From NCBI GenBank assembly GCA_002067095.1, contig MVQD01000106.1, positions 62,001 to 126,000 of the forward strand: 64,000 nucleotides of DNA, given 5' to 3'. The stretch comes from Methanoregulaceae archaeon PtaB.Bin056. Lineage in GTDB: Archaea; Halobacteriota; Methanomicrobia; Methanomicrobiales; Methanospirillaceae. Below are positions 26,662 to 35,225 of this stretch, piece by piece. The position numbers and the translations under genes are program-made. The notes beneath the pieces are model-generated. The model was not told the origin of the DNA and ran no database searches. It was given only the letters and a program-made list of their open reading frames with translations. The stretch's first letter is position 1. Each line of letters begins with the position of its first letter.

Positions 26662-27354
26662 TTATTCTTCCGGCGCGAGAGGCTCATTCGTCCCGGTGCG
26701 CCTGAAGGTCTCAACCAGGGTGATCTCGTCGATGCCGGGGATGTGATCGAAACCTTCGTGGATTATCCTGCTCCTCCAGAGGATCCACCTGCGGTCGTAA
26801 GTGATCCCGGGCGGCAGGTGCAGGGTAAGGACGGCGCCGTCGAGGGTCACGTCCATGTCCCGCCCTGCGTAGAGGTTGATCAACCCTTTCATCTGCTCCA
26901 CTGCTCCCTCTACCGTTCCCTCGATGCGGAAGGTGTAGGAGAGCGGCTTTCCCGCCAGGGGGTGGTTGAAGTCGATCAGCACTCGGTTCCCTATCACATC
27001 GACGACCGTTCCCTCCCCCTTCTCGGGCACCTTGAGGCTCATTCCCTTCTTTGGCTTCTCCGAGAAGGAGTTCTTGTTGAACGCCTCTACCCGTGCAGGA
27101 TCATGGGGCCCGAACGCCTTGTCAGATGGGACATTCACCTCTCCTTCCTCTCCGACATCTCTCCCTTCGAGAGCCTCATCGAGCCCGAGGATGACATGAT
27201 GGCTTCCGACACGGATGGTCACCGGGCCGTAAGTGGCCTCGGGATTGAAGATCCCTGCGCTTTTTGCGACATCTTCGTCAGTCGTGTCAAAGACCTTTCC
27301 GTCCACCCTGCCCGTATAACTGAGCCTGATAAAATCTCCCGCCTTTATTGACAT
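26662..27354 (-). CDS. FKBP-type peptidyl-prolyl cis-trans isomerase (SlyD-like, long archaeal form)
   Basis: It accelerates proline isomerisation and acts as a folding chaperone. The 230-residue protein has the FKBP core (GDFIRLSYTGRVDGKVFDTT; VILGLDEALEGRDVGEE), the insert-in-flap chaperone domain (about 85-150, with NRVLIDFNHPLAGKPLSY) and an extra C-terminal domain of about 80 residues found in long archaeal FKBPs. A striking inverted repeat covers its promoter (27376-27411). Confidence 0.92.
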   Translation of the reverse strand: MSIKAGDFIRLSYTGRVDGKVFDTTDEDVAKSAGIFNPEATYGPVTIRVGSHHVILGLDEALEGRDVGEEGEVNVPSDKAFGPHDPARVEAFNKNSFSEKPKKGMSLKVPEKGEGTVVDVIGNRVLIDFNHPLAGKPLSYTFRIEGTVEGAVEQMKGLINLYAGRDMDVTLDGAVLTLHLPPGITYDRRWILWRSRIIHEGFDHIPGIDEITLVETFRRTGTNEPLAPEE

Positions 27355-27375
27355 TCTTTCACCTGTAATCTCCGG

Positions 27376-27411
27376 CTACCCGGGGTGAAAAATCCTGGTG
27401 CCCCCGGGTAG
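27376..27411. repeat. 10-bp perfect inverted repeat at the FKBP promoter
   Basis: CTACCCGGGG and CCCCGGGTAG are separated by 16 bp. A minus-strand TATA (27417-27424) puts the start site near 27396, inside the repeat, so it looks like an operator rather than a transcribed hairpin. A related ACCCGGGTG palindrome lies at about 27489-27498. Confidence 0.5.
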
Positions 27412-27416
27412 AGGTT

Positions 27417-27424
27417 CTTTATAC
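27417..27424 (-). promoter_or_regulatory. TATA box for the FKBP gene
   Basis: The minus strand reads GTATAAAG about 25 bp before 27396, giving a leader of roughly 40 nt. Confidence 0.5.
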
Positions 27425-27613
27425 ATTTATCGCGGTGGTCATAAATAATTAATCAATACGCCCAAAAAAACAGCAAAATCCCCCTCGCACCCGGGTGTTC
27501 TACCCACCCCCGAGGCAGTATTCAGTTCGCAGCACAGGGCCAGACAGCGGTGTCCCAATGGTCCAGACCATACGTATTATTGAGATCCCAAAAAAAGATG
27601 GGAAGTGGAGAGA

Positions 27614-28156
27614 ATGCTTGAGATCGAGCTGAAGGCCAGAGTGAACGACCTTGCCGAGGTAAGAAAAAAGCTCTTTTCCCTCCACGCGGAGAGGGAAGGG
27701 AGGGTATTGGAGCGGGACCTGTACCTGAACGCACCACACCGTGATTTCGGCGTGACCGATGAAGCGCTCCGTATCCGGCATGCAGGGGAGAAGTGCACAG
27801 TGACCTATAAAGGCCAGAAAAAACCGGGATTTCATCTCAAGGCAAGGGATGAGTTCAATTGCGGAGTGGAGTCGGGTGACGTAATGGCCAGGATCTTCCT
27901 CTCCCTTGGGTTTACCCGGGTCGCGGAGGTGACGAAATGGAGGGAATATTACCGGTTCAGGGACGCGACCGTCTGCCTCGACGAGGTGGAGGGGCTCGGG
28001 GAGTTCGTGGAGATCGAACTGAAGGACCCCGGAGGGGTGGAGTTCCCCGCCGAGCATGTGGTCACGCTCGGGAAGGAGATCGGGGTGACAGGGGAGCCAA
28101 TCCTATCGTCGTACCTCGAGCTGCTCCTCGAAAAAGAGAAAGAGTTCCAGGCATAA
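27614..28156 (+). CDS. CYTH-domain protein (class IV adenylate cyclase / thiamine-triphosphatase-like)
   Basis: CYTH proteins bind triphosphates in a beta-tunnel with two metal ions. From the ATG at 27614 the protein opens with the diagnostic ExExK motif (EIELK, residues 3-7), followed by charged tunnel strands (LERDLYL, ALRIRH, TVTYKGQ, KWREYYRF, CLDEVEGLGEFVEIEL). GTG at 27605 is an alternative start, but the GGAG at 27608-27611 then serves no purpose. Archaeal members resemble CyaB; whether the activity is cyclase or triphosphatase cannot be told. Confidence 0.88.
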   Translation: MLEIELKARVNDLAEVRKKLFSLHAEREGRVLERDLYLNAPHRDFGVTDEALRIRHAGEKCTVTYKGQKKPGFHLKARDEFNCGVESGDVMARIFLSLGFTRVAEVTKWREYYRFRDATVCLDEVEGLGEFVEIELKDPGGVEFPAEHVVTLGKEIGVTGEPILSSYLELLLEKEKEFQA

Positions 28157-28231
28157 GGCGGGACCCTTCTTTTCCGGCGCTGTGAGGAGAAAGGACCGGG
28201 TGCCGTTGAGGGGGCCCGGGGTTCCCGCCTT

Positions 28232-28885
28232 TTATACCTGCAGCAGCTCGATCGTGATGTCTTTTGGTTCCCTGCCGAAGTGGATCATCCCGCACTGGCC
28301 AATGGCAGCCATTCCGGGGTTGACCACTTTCACCCCCCCCTCCTCGACAATTCCCCTCTGCTCATGGATATGGGCACAGCAGACCAGGTCAAAAGACTTC
28401 ATGTGCTTCCTGATGCTGGCGCTTCCCACATGGGTTCCTCCCGCCTCGTCAAGGAACCCTTGCGGCGGGGCATGGGATAAGAGCACGTTGTGCATGGTGC
28501 GCTCCATCTTTCCGATAATGGAGCCGAGGAGGTCATCGATCTGCTTGTCCGTCATTTCAAAGGGGGTATTGAAAGGAGTCGGGTTGGACCCGCCTATCCC
28601 CACGATTGAGACCTTCCCAAGGTTGATGTACGAACCATGGAGACAGACGCAGTCCGAATGCTCCAGGGTGTCGATGATCTCACGGGGGTCACAGTTACCA
28701 GGCACTGCAAACGCGGGCACGTCAATACGGGAGAAGAGCGATTCGATCGAATCTGCAGGTCCCATATTGGTGATGTCGCCGGCAATGAAGACGGCATCAG
28801 GGGAGAGCTCCAGGAACGATTCCAGCTTCCCGAACTCTCCGTGAAGGTCTGCCAGCAAAAGCACATCCATCATGTCAATATTCAT
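28232..28885 (-). CDS. calcineurin-like metallophosphoesterase
   Basis: The 217-residue protein shows the binuclear-metal motifs in order: ADLHG (Asp/His), GDITN (Asp), PGNCD (Asn), SHAPPQG (His) and CAHIHE (two His). The YfcE/MJ0936-type architecture suggests phosphodiesterase activity. The substrate is unknown. It is followed 12 bp upstream by the radical SAM gene on the same strand, so the two may be cotranscribed. Confidence 0.9.
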   Translation of the reverse strand: MNIDMMDVLLLADLHGEFGKLESFLELSPDAVFIAGDITNMGPADSIESLFSRIDVPAFAVPGNCDPREIIDTLEHSDCVCLHGSYINLGKVSIVGIGGSNPTPFNTPFEMTDKQIDDLLGSIIGKMERTMHNVLLSHAPPQGFLDEAGGTHVGSASIRKHMKSFDLVCCAHIHEQRGIVEEGGVKVVNPGMAAIGQCGMIHFGREPKDITIELLQV

Positions 28886-28897
28886 TCGAGGGGGCCT

Positions 28898-29998
28898 TTA
28901 AAAAAATCTTCGTGTAGGGTCACCCCATGATCCGGTCACTCTGCCCTTCAGCGCGAGCGTTCCCAGGAGCCGCTCGACCTCAGGAAGGATGGGGCGCGGT
29001 TTTTCACCTGCGAGGGGGGTGCCGGGGAGCGGGATGAACCTGTGGAGGTGGACTCGCCCCCTTTGGCTGATCCATTCCACGAGCCTGGCCGTCATCAGCT
29101 GGTCTTCATCCTCTTCACCCGGGATACCGACGATGCAGTCCACGACCGGCTCAAGGCCGGACTCAAGGCAGAGTTCCACCGCCAAAATGACGTCCTGAAC
29201 AGTGTGCCCACGGCAAAGCGAAGAAAGAACCCTGTCGCTCCCGGACTGCGCACCGAAGTGGAGGCGGGTATTGCTGCAGTAGGTGGTGACGAGATCGATT
29301 GCTTCCCGGGTCACCCATTCCGGGCGCACCTCGCTTGGGAATGTGCCGAAGTAGACATGCTGGTCCTTGTGCCGGAGCGAAGAGAGGAGGGATTCGACCT
29401 TTTCGAGGCGGGGTGTACGGCCGTCCGAGCCATATGCAAGGGCGTTCGGTGTCACGAACCGTGCGTCCCTGAACCGCCGGGCTGCACGGGTGATGGCATC
29501 GATGCTCCGGTGCCGCATGTATGGACCGAAGATTCGGGGGGTCTGGCAATAGGCGCATGCATGCGGGCATCCCCTGGAAATCTCGATGTACCCCTTCATC
29601 GTCGAGAAGGGGGGGTATGCATCAAGGCGGACGCATTGGGGTGCAGGGATAAACCCCTCTTTGGTCGCCACGCCGGGGGGATGGGGCCCGCCCGACTCCA
29701 GGGAGCGAAGGAGGGCAGGGAGGACAAACTCGCCTTCACCCACCACTACATAGTCAGCAATCTCTGCCATCTCCGCGGGGCATGCCGTTGCATGCGGGCC
29801 GCCTACAATGGTGATGCAGGGGGCATCCCGTATCTCGGAGAGATAGCGTGAGGCGGTGAGCGAGTTGAGGCTGTAGCAGGTCACATCAGGAGCAGGCGCT
29901 TCGACGGGTTCGAGTAAAAAACCCTCCTGCTCGCATGCCGCGTAGAGGACAGCATACGAGTTCCTTGCGGGAGGGATAAACCTCCAGTGGACATCCAT
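28898..29998 (-). CDS. B12-binding-like / radical SAM protein
   Basis: The 366-residue protein has an N-terminal cobalamin-binding-like region (about 1-105, with TIVGGPHATACP) and a radical SAM domain whose 4Fe-4S triad is in SRGCPHACAYC. The downstream LHFGAQSGSDRVL and CIVGIPGEEDED segments fit the barrel. It resembles the archaeal MJ1487-type family; no substrate is known. Confidence 0.85.
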   Translation of the reverse strand: MDVHWRFIPPARNSYAVLYAACEQEGFLLEPVEAPAPDVTCYSLNSLTASRYLSEIRDAPCITIVGGPHATACPAEMAEIADYVVVGEGEFVLPALLRSLESGGPHPPGVATKEGFIPAPQCVRLDAYPPFSTMKGYIEISRGCPHACAYCQTPRIFGPYMRHRSIDAITRAARRFRDARFVTPNALAYGSDGRTPRLEKVESLLSSLRHKDQHVYFGTFPSEVRPEWVTREAIDLVTTYCSNTRLHFGAQSGSDRVLSSLCRGHTVQDVILAVELCLESGLEPVVDCIVGIPGEEDEDQLMTARLVEWISQRGRVHLHRFIPLPGTPLAGEKPRPILPEVERLLGTLALKGRVTGSWGDPTRRFF

Positions 29999-30057
29999 TC
30001 GAATGTGGAGAAAGGTTGGACCCGTCCGGGGGATTGGGGGAATCCCCCTGGTCCTGG

Positions 30058-30492
30058 TCAGCCCCTGGTCCGGTAGGGGACGATCTGGTCGATCACCTTG
30101 TAGGTGTTGCCATTCGTGAGCGAGACGAAGGCCTCGATACGGTCGTCCTCCTTCGTCCCATCGAACTTCAGCTCCGCGCCCTTTACCGCTTCAAGATGTT
30201 TTTCAGTCACCCGTCCGTCCGAACGGGTCACCCGGACAAGGATATCGGTCACCATTACCTGGCCCTTGCCCCCTGCAAAGATGACGCTGATGGTCGCGTA
30301 TATCGGGTCTTTCTCGTTGATCTGGATCTCGACGGCATGCTCGGGGGGAAGCGTCACGGTTGGCCCGGGTATCATTCCATTTTTAGCTGTTCCCTGCGTG
30401 GACTGGGCACTACCGGCCGGGACCTGGGTGCATCCGCAGATCGCCACCCATGAGAGGAGCAGCCCCATACAGAGTAAGGGGAGAAGTCGCAT
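30058..30492 (-). CDS. small secreted lipoprotein, function unknown
   Basis: The 144-residue protein has a signal peptide with lipobox AICGC (Cys about residue 21), a short Thr/Ser/Pro linker and a beta-rich domain (EIQINEKDPIYATISVIFAGG; ILVRVTRSDGRV). Anchored at the outer face of the membrane. No family recognised. It lies 26 bp downstream of the dehydratase small-subunit gene. Confidence 0.78.
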   Translation of the reverse strand: MRLLPLLCMGLLLSWVAICGCTQVPAGSAQSTQGTAKNGMIPGPTVTLPPEHAVEIQINEKDPIYATISVIFAGGKGQVMVTDILVRVTRSDGRVTEKHLEAVKGAELKFDGTKEDDRIEAFVSLTNGNTYKVIDQIVPYRTRG

Positions 30493-30518
30493 GCGTGAGT
30501 GTAGGAAGTGATGACTGA

Positions 30519-30941
30519 TTAGGCTGTCTCTCCGGGGTCCTCGTTGCCCAGGATCTCAACGAGACCCTCCCCACCGTCAACCCTGGCAAGCGCCCCGTCC
30601 GGAACCAGTGACAGCCCCCCTTCCAGGCGGTCCACGAGTGGTATCCCCGCGATGATAGCCCCCACCGCAATGATCGGTTCGGCCTCCAGGTTGATCATGG
30701 CCGCCGGTGCCTTCCCGTTCCGGCTGAGCGCATAGACAATATATGAGCCCACCGTCGAGCCCTTGCCATGGGGGAAGACGAGCACCCTCCCTGCAACCAG
30801 CGATCCCTCGAGCGGATGTCCCTTCTCGACGATCATCCCGGATTCCGGGTCCACTCCCGAGAGAAACGAGATGGGTTCGGGACTTGCCAGCACCCTGCCG
30901 GTGCCGCTCCCTTTCGAGATGCCGCGCCCCCTGATGAGCAT
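30519..30941 (-). CDS. phosphomevalonate dehydratase small subunit (aconitase X swivel, DUF126)
   Basis: In the archaeal mevalonate pathway the PMDh complex dehydrates 5-phosphomevalonate to trans-anhydromevalonate 5-phosphate. The small subunit supplies the swivel domain. From the ATG at 30941 the 140-residue protein has RGRGISKGSGTGRVL and the HGKGSTVGSYIVY segment whose Ser acts in catalysis in the aconitase-X family. The large subunit (DUF521) is not in the window. It is divergent from a PAN gene with interlocked promoters. Confidence 0.88.
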   Translation of the reverse strand: MLIRGRGISKGSGTGRVLASPEPISFLSGVDPESGMIVEKGHPLEGSLVAGRVLVFPHGKGSTVGSYIVYALSRNGKAPAAMINLEAEPIIAVGAIIAGIPLVDRLEGGLSLVPDGALARVDGGEGLVEILGNEDPGETA

Positions 30942-30950
30942 GATCACACC

Positions 30951-30980
30951 ACATAAATGTAGGGAACTCAAGATATAATG
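30951..30980. promoter_or_regulatory. interlocked divergent promoters of the dehydratase and PAN1 genes
   Basis: ACATAAAT at 30951-30958 fits the plus-strand TATA for the PAN gene (start near 30980). The minus-strand TATATCT/CATTATATC at about 30971-30980 fits the dehydratase gene (start near 30950). Each TATA lies at the other's start site in a 44-bp gap. Confidence 0.45.
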
Positions 30981-30985
30981 GTAGC

Positions 30986-32149
30986 ATGGAAGAGAGCGTC
31001 ATACGGAACGCGGGACCCGACGCAGAACTCAAATACCAGTTGAAGCTCCAGGACCTCGAGTCGCAGGTTCTCGACCTCAAGGTGAAGAACGATGAGATCC
31101 TGCGGGAGAATGCGCAGCTGAAACGCGAGAATAACCAGCTCAAGCGGATGCCCCTCTTTGTTGCGGTGGTCGTGGACCTTCTTGACAAGGGTGAGGTGTA
31201 CCTCAGGCAGCAGGGAAATAACCAGGAATACCTCACCCACGTCAACGATGAGATTTTCCGCCAGCTCAAGCCCGGAACCAAGGTTGCGGTCAACAATGCC
31301 CTCTCTATCGTGAAGATAGTCGGAAATATCTTCGACTCGAGGGTGAGAGTGATGGAGCTTGACGAGTCTCCGGAGATCACGTTCGACCAGATAGGTGGCC
31401 TTGCAAAGGAGATCGAGGAGGTCAGGGAGGCGGTTGAGTATCCCCTCACGAAACCCGAGATCTACGAGAGAGTGGGCGTGGAGCCGCCAAAGGGGATCCT
31501 CCTCTACGGTTCACCGGGCACAGGAAAGACACTGATTGCAAAGGCGGTCGCACACCAGGCAAGGGCGACATTCATCCGCATGTCAGGGAGCGAGCTTGTC
31601 CACAAGTATATTGGCGAGGGTGCACAGCTGGTACGGGAGCTCTTCTCTCTCGCCAGGGAAAAATCCCCCTCCATCGTCTTCATCGACGAGATCGATGCGG
31701 TGGGGAGTACCCGCACCAACGACGGGACTTCAGGCAGCGCGGAGGTGCAGAGGACCCTGATGCAGCTCCTGGCGGAGATGGACGGGTTCGACACCAGGGG
31801 CGACGTCAGGATCATGGCCGCGACCAACAGGGTTGACATGCTCGACCCGGCGCTGCTGCGGCCCGGAAGGTTCGACCGGGTGATCTCCATCCCCCTTCCC
31901 ACCCCTCAAGGCAGAAAGGAGATTTTAAGGATACACTCCTCGAGGATGGTCCTTGGGAACGACGTGGATCTCGACGCCATCGTGGAAATGACGGAGAACG
32001 CCACGGGAGCAGACCTCCAGGCAATCTGCAGGGAGGCAGGGATGATGGCGGTCCGGAGGGAAGCACGGACTCTCTCGCACGATGACTTCGTCAGGGCGGT
32101 TCGGAAAGTCCGGGCAGAAGTCAGCACGGACATGAGAATGTATACCTGA
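30986..32149 (+). CDS. proteasome-activating nucleotidase, paralogue 1
   Basis: PAN is the hexameric AAA+ unfoldase that feeds the archaeal 20S proteasome. The 387-residue protein has an N-terminal coiled coil (about 14-54), an OB domain (about 56-115), Walker A GSPGTGKT (175-182; Ser replaces the usual first Pro), Walker B IVFIDEID, the pore loop KYIG and the Arg-finger region RPGRFDR. The extreme C-terminus MYT fits the hydrophobic-Tyr-X gate-opening motif. A second PAN is encoded at 33375 on the opposite strand. Confidence 0.92.
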   Translation: MEESVIRNAGPDAELKYQLKLQDLESQVLDLKVKNDEILRENAQLKRENNQLKRMPLFVAVVVDLLDKGEVYLRQQGNNQEYLTHVNDEIFRQLKPGTKVAVNNALSIVKIVGNIFDSRVRVMELDESPEITFDQIGGLAKEIEEVREAVEYPLTKPEIYERVGVEPPKGILLYGSPGTGKTLIAKAVAHQARATFIRMSGSELVHKYIGEGAQLVRELFSLAREKSPSIVFIDEIDAVGSTRTNDGTSGSAEVQRTLMQLLAEMDGFDTRGDVRIMAATNRVDMLDPALLRPGRFDRVISIPLPTPQGRKEILRIHSSRMVLGNDVDLDAIVEMTENATGADLQAICREAGMMAVRREARTLSHDDFVRAVRKVRAEVSTDMRMYT

Positions 32150-32288
32150 TGATTTACCCCTCTTTTCCAATCGCCTCCCCCCTCCACCGATTCAAATGCA
32201 GATATGATTGCCACCTCGTGCAACCCAGGCTGATCACTGCACCTTAACACCTCCAAGGGTCAAATATTCCTCGTTACGGTGTGTAGGT

Positions 32289-32789
32289 ATGCAGGTGCTC
32301 TTCATTCCCAAGGAAGGGGTCGCGCTTTATCAGGAGCTCCTCTCCTCTGAGACCAGCAGGGACGCGCTGCGGTTTTACCGCCCGGTGCAGACCGCCGCGG
32401 GCGTGCAGATATCGATGGCTTCTCTGGGAAGCGCACTCTCGCTCGCGTCAGACCTCCGTTGGTACGTGAGGAGGTACATGCGGGATGTCCTCTTTGAGAT
32501 CTCTGATGGAGTGTATTGCACAAGGGCGCTGGCGCAGGAGATTTATTATGGGAGGCTTGCGGTCCTGCATACCCCCTGGAAGTTCAGGAAGACCTGGAGT
32601 TTTCAGTCCGGCCAGGTGATCAGCGAGGATCGCATCAGCGTGGATGCGGGAAGGGGGGAGGCAACTGCCGGGACTGCGATTGGGGAAACAGTGGTGCTTG
32701 AAATATGGTGCACCGAAGAGGAGTTCCTGGGTCAAAAAAGGAGCGAGGAAAAGGGTGATGACGTTGAGGACGACATCACTTCTTTGTGA
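32289..32789 (+). CDS. protein of unknown function
   Basis: No family recognised with confidence. From the ATG at 32289 (MQVLFIPKEGVALYQELL) the 166-residue soluble protein has a mixed alpha/beta first part, a helical centre (LRWYVRRYMRDVLFEI) and an acidic tail (RSEEKGDDVEDDI). Its end overlaps the convergent mscL gene by 14 bp. The first 27 codons of the longer frame are not protein-like. Confidence 0.7.
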   Translation: MQVLFIPKEGVALYQELLSSETSRDALRFYRPVQTAAGVQISMASLGSALSLASDLRWYVRRYMRDVLFEISDGVYCTRALAQEIYYGRLAVLHTPWKFRKTWSFQSGQVISEDRISVDAGRGEATAGTAIGETVVLEIWCTEEEFLGQKRSEEKGDDVEDDITSL

Positions 32790-33081
32790 CCTTGTCCTCG
32801 CGGAGGACTTTCTTTGCGATGAGGAATATCACGAACGCGACGATAACAAAGTAAATCAGGTCTGAGAGGAACTGTCCCCAGCTGATGACAATCGGGCCCA
32901 GTACCAGTTTCGAGGTCTGCCAGTCTCCGCCAGGGATCAGAACTGCGATGACCGGCATGATGATATTGTCCACGAAGGACTTGACCAGCTGGTTTGCGGC
33001 CAAACCCATGATAAACGCTATCGCAAGCCCGATTATCTTGTACTCATAGAGGAAGTCCATAAATTCTTTAATCATGCTCAT
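32776..33081 (-). CDS. mscL: large-conductance mechanosensitive channel MscL
   Basis: MscL opens under membrane tension to release solutes on osmotic downshock. The 101-residue protein matches the family: N-terminal MSMIKEFMDFLYEY amphipathic helix, TM1 (about 16-45, with Gly/Ala packing), IIMPVIAVLIPGG loop, TM2 (about 68-90) and a short Lys-rich C-terminal tail. It lacks the long bacterial C-terminal helix bundle. TATA at 33117-33124 (minus) predicts a start near 33094. Confidence 0.9.
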   Translation of the reverse strand: MSMIKEFMDFLYEYKIIGLAIAFIMGLAANQLVKSFVDNIIMPVIAVLIPGGDWQTSKLVLGPIVISWGQFLSDLIYFVIVAFVIFLIAKKVLREDKVTKK

Positions 33082-33116
33082 GTTCTACACCTGTAATTGA
33101 GAGAAGTGCGGAGGAG

Positions 33117-33124
33117 TTTATAAA
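33117..33124 (-). promoter_or_regulatory. TATA box for mscL
   Basis: The minus strand reads TTTATAAA about 26 bp before a predicted start near 33094. Confidence 0.55.
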
Positions 33125-33374
33125 CCCTTGGATGCCGCACCCTCTTTTGTAGATTTCCCTCATTCGGCATGCATCACTCCCGGTAACTTTGTTCACCCTA
33201 CAAAGGTTCGAGGATTTCATTGTGGTTACACAGGGGGATATCCCCTGTCATGTGAAGGTCGAAACGGCATTCACGGCTCTTTTAAGGGAGGGAGTGCTCC
33301 CATTCAAAGGAAGGTCCCCCGAATGCCAGGGGATGGGGAGCTTTTGAAAAAATCCGGAAAGAAGGGAAATTTAT

Positions 33375-34613
33375 TCAGGCGAACATCGCGCCAAAACCGC
33401 TCTTGTAGATATGGCGGTCGAAGTCAAGCCCGATCTTCTCGATCGCATCCAGGAAGTCCTCCTTAGAGACGGCATCCTGGTCCCTCCGGATGGCGAACAT
33501 ACCGGCCTCCATGCAGATGGCCTTGATATCGGCTCCGTTCTTCCCCTCGGTCAGGGCGGCAATCTCGGCAAGGTCGACGCTCGAATCAAGGCGCATCTTC
33601 CTTGTATGGACGTCGAGTATGGCGACCCGCCCCTGGATATCTGGGAGGGGTATCTCGATGATACGATCGAACCTGCCGGGCCGAAGCAGCGCCCGATCGA
33701 GGATATCGATGCGGTTGGTCGCCCCGATGATCTTTACGTCTCCACGCCGCTCAAACCCGTCCATCCCTGCCAGGAGCTGCATCAGGGTCCGCTGTACCTC
33801 GCGGTCACCGGAGGTGGTTGCTTCGGTCCGGGAAGCGCCCACTGCATCGATCTCGTCTATGAAGATGATCGTCGGGGCTTTCTTTCGCGCAAGGTCGAAG
33901 AGCTCGCGGACCAGGCGGGCGCCCTCCCCGATGTACTTCTGCACGAGTTCTGACCCGACCACCCGCAGAAAGTGGGCATTGGTCTCGTGGGCGACTGCCC
34001 TTGCAAGGAGGGTCTTTCCCGTCCCCGGAGGGCCGTGCAGGAGAACCCCTTTCGGGGGCTCGATCCCGATGCGGTCAAAGAGTTCGGGCTTCTTCAGCGG
34101 GAGCTCGACTGCCTCCCTCACCTCGTTGATCTGGGGGTTCAGGCCCCCGATATCGGCGTATGTCTCCTCGGGGCTCTCCACCACCTCCATGCCGTAGACC
34201 TGGGCGTCGTAACTCTCTGGGAGGACGTCGATGACCGCAAGCGACTGCTGGTTCAGCGTGCACCTGGCGCCGGGTTTCAGCTTCTCCGGGTCGATGCACA
34301 TCGAACTCCTGACCATGAACCGTGGGCCGGCACTGCTCCGCACCACCACCCTGCCATTGTCCAGCACATCGGTGACAGTCCCGATGACAAGAGGCGGACT
34401 CCTCAATTGCTCGATCTCACTCTTCAGCTTCCTGACTTCCCGCTCATACCGTATCTTCTGGGTCTCGATATACCGCTTATCCGACTCGATCTGGCGGATT
34501 TGCTCGCGCAGTTCCAGGTTGCGGGTCTCCATGTTGGTGACCCGGTCCAGGAGATAGCGGTAGAGCTCCTCAGGGTTCTGGGGTTCCTGGGGTTGGCGGG
34601 CGCTTTCCACCAT
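33375..34613 (-). CDS. pan: proteasome-activating nucleotidase, paralogue 2
   Basis: The 412-residue AAA+ protein resembles canonical PAN most closely. It has an N-terminal coiled coil (about 20-72), an OB domain, the linker [18 protein letters not shown], Walker A GPPGTGKT (194-201), Walker B IIFIDEID, pore loop KYIG and RPGRFDR. The C-terminus ends GAMFA, so the penultimate Tyr of the HbYX proteasome-docking motif is Phe. It is divergent from the aMBF1 gene with interlocked promoters. Confidence 0.93.
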   Translation of the reverse strand: MVESARQPQEPQNPEELYRYLLDRVTNMETRNLELREQIRQIESDKRYIETQKIRYEREVRKLKSEIEQLRSPPLVIGTVTDVLDNGRVVVRSSAGPRFMVRSSMCIDPEKLKPGARCTLNQQSLAVIDVLPESYDAQVYGMEVVESPEETYADIGGLNPQINEVREAVELPLKKPELFDRIGIEPPKGVLLHGPPGTGKTLLARAVAHETNAHFLRVVGSELVQKYIGEGARLVRELFDLARKKAPTIIFIDEIDAVGASRTEATTSGDREVQRTLMQLLAGMDGFERRGDVKIIGATNRIDILDRALLRPGRFDRIIEIPLPDIQGRVAILDVHTRKMRLDSSVDLAEIAALTEGKNGADIKAICMEAGMFAIRRDQDAVSKEDFLDAIEKIGLDFDRHIYKSGFGAMFA

Positions 34614-34629
34614 TTTTCAGCCTCAAATA

Positions 34630-34657
34630 AGTATATAGGGAAAAATGTCTATAAAGA
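34630..34657. promoter_or_regulatory. interlocked divergent promoters of PAN2 and aMBF1 genes
   Basis: AGTATATA at 34630-34637 fits the plus-strand TATA for aMBF1 (start near 34660). TCTTTATAG on the minus strand at 34649-34657 fits the PAN gene (start near 34628). Confidence 0.45.
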
Positions 34658-34671
34658 TGTTTGCGACGAGT

Positions 34672-35163
34672 ATGCAGTGCGAATTGTGCGGAGGAAAGAT
34701 TGTCGGCCCTTCAAAGACCGTCCGGGTGGAGGGAGCCGAGCTCGTGGTCTGCGCCAGTTGCGCCCGGTACGGGACCGAAGTGCAGAGGCCCGCAAAGCCT
34801 GAACCGCGTGCAGGGACAGGCCCCCGCGCAGGGAGACCGGTCCCCGCAAGGCGTTCCAGGGACGTTTTTGATTTGATAGAGGGCGAGATCGTTGAGGACT
34901 ACGGGGAACGCATCCGCACCGCCCGGATGGAGAGGGGCCTCTCGCAGAAGGACCTTGCGATGCAGCTCAAGGAGAAGGAGCTGCTGATCAAGAAGATTGA
35001 GAAGGGAGACCTCATCCCCGAGGACGAGGTGCGGAGAAAACTTGAGAAGGCGCTTGGCATCAGGCTGATCGACTCCCCTGCAGACGAGGAGGGGAAGCGT
35101 GGCAGCGGGAAGGTGGTCCCCACCCTCGGGGACGTGATCTCCATCAAGAAGGTCCATAAATAA
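34672..35163 (+). CDS. archaeal multiprotein bridging factor aMBF1
   Basis: aMBF1 associates with the translating ribosome and possibly the transcription apparatus. From the ATG at 34672 (MQCELCGGKI) the 163-residue protein has a zinc ribbon with two CxxC pairs (Cys3/Cys6 and the CASC pair about residue 27-30), a Pro/Arg-rich linker and a Cro/C1-type helix-turn-helix (about 80-135: ERIRTARMERGLSQKDLAM). The longer frame from 34645 would place the ATG upstream of the predicted start site. Confidence 0.92.
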   Translation: MQCELCGGKIVGPSKTVRVEGAELVVCASCARYGTEVQRPAKPEPRAGTGPRAGRPVPARRSRDVFDLIEGEIVEDYGERIRTARMERGLSQKDLAMQLKEKELLIKKIEKGDLIPEDEVRRKLEKALGIRLIDSPADEEGKRGSGKVVPTLGDVISIKKVHK

Positions 35164-35192
35164 GGGGAGCGCCCAAGGGCCATCTCATCACC

Positions 35193-35200
35193 TTTATATA
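35193..35200 (+). promoter_or_regulatory. TATA box for the aromatic amino acid operon
   Basis: TTTATATA predicts a start site near 35222-35224. The first long gene begins only at 35437, so the mRNA has a leader of about 210 nt, unusual for this genome. An ATG four bases after the predicted start opens a short ORF. Confidence 0.6.
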
Positions 35201-35225
35201 CTTGGTCGTTCCATTCTGTTCTTCA

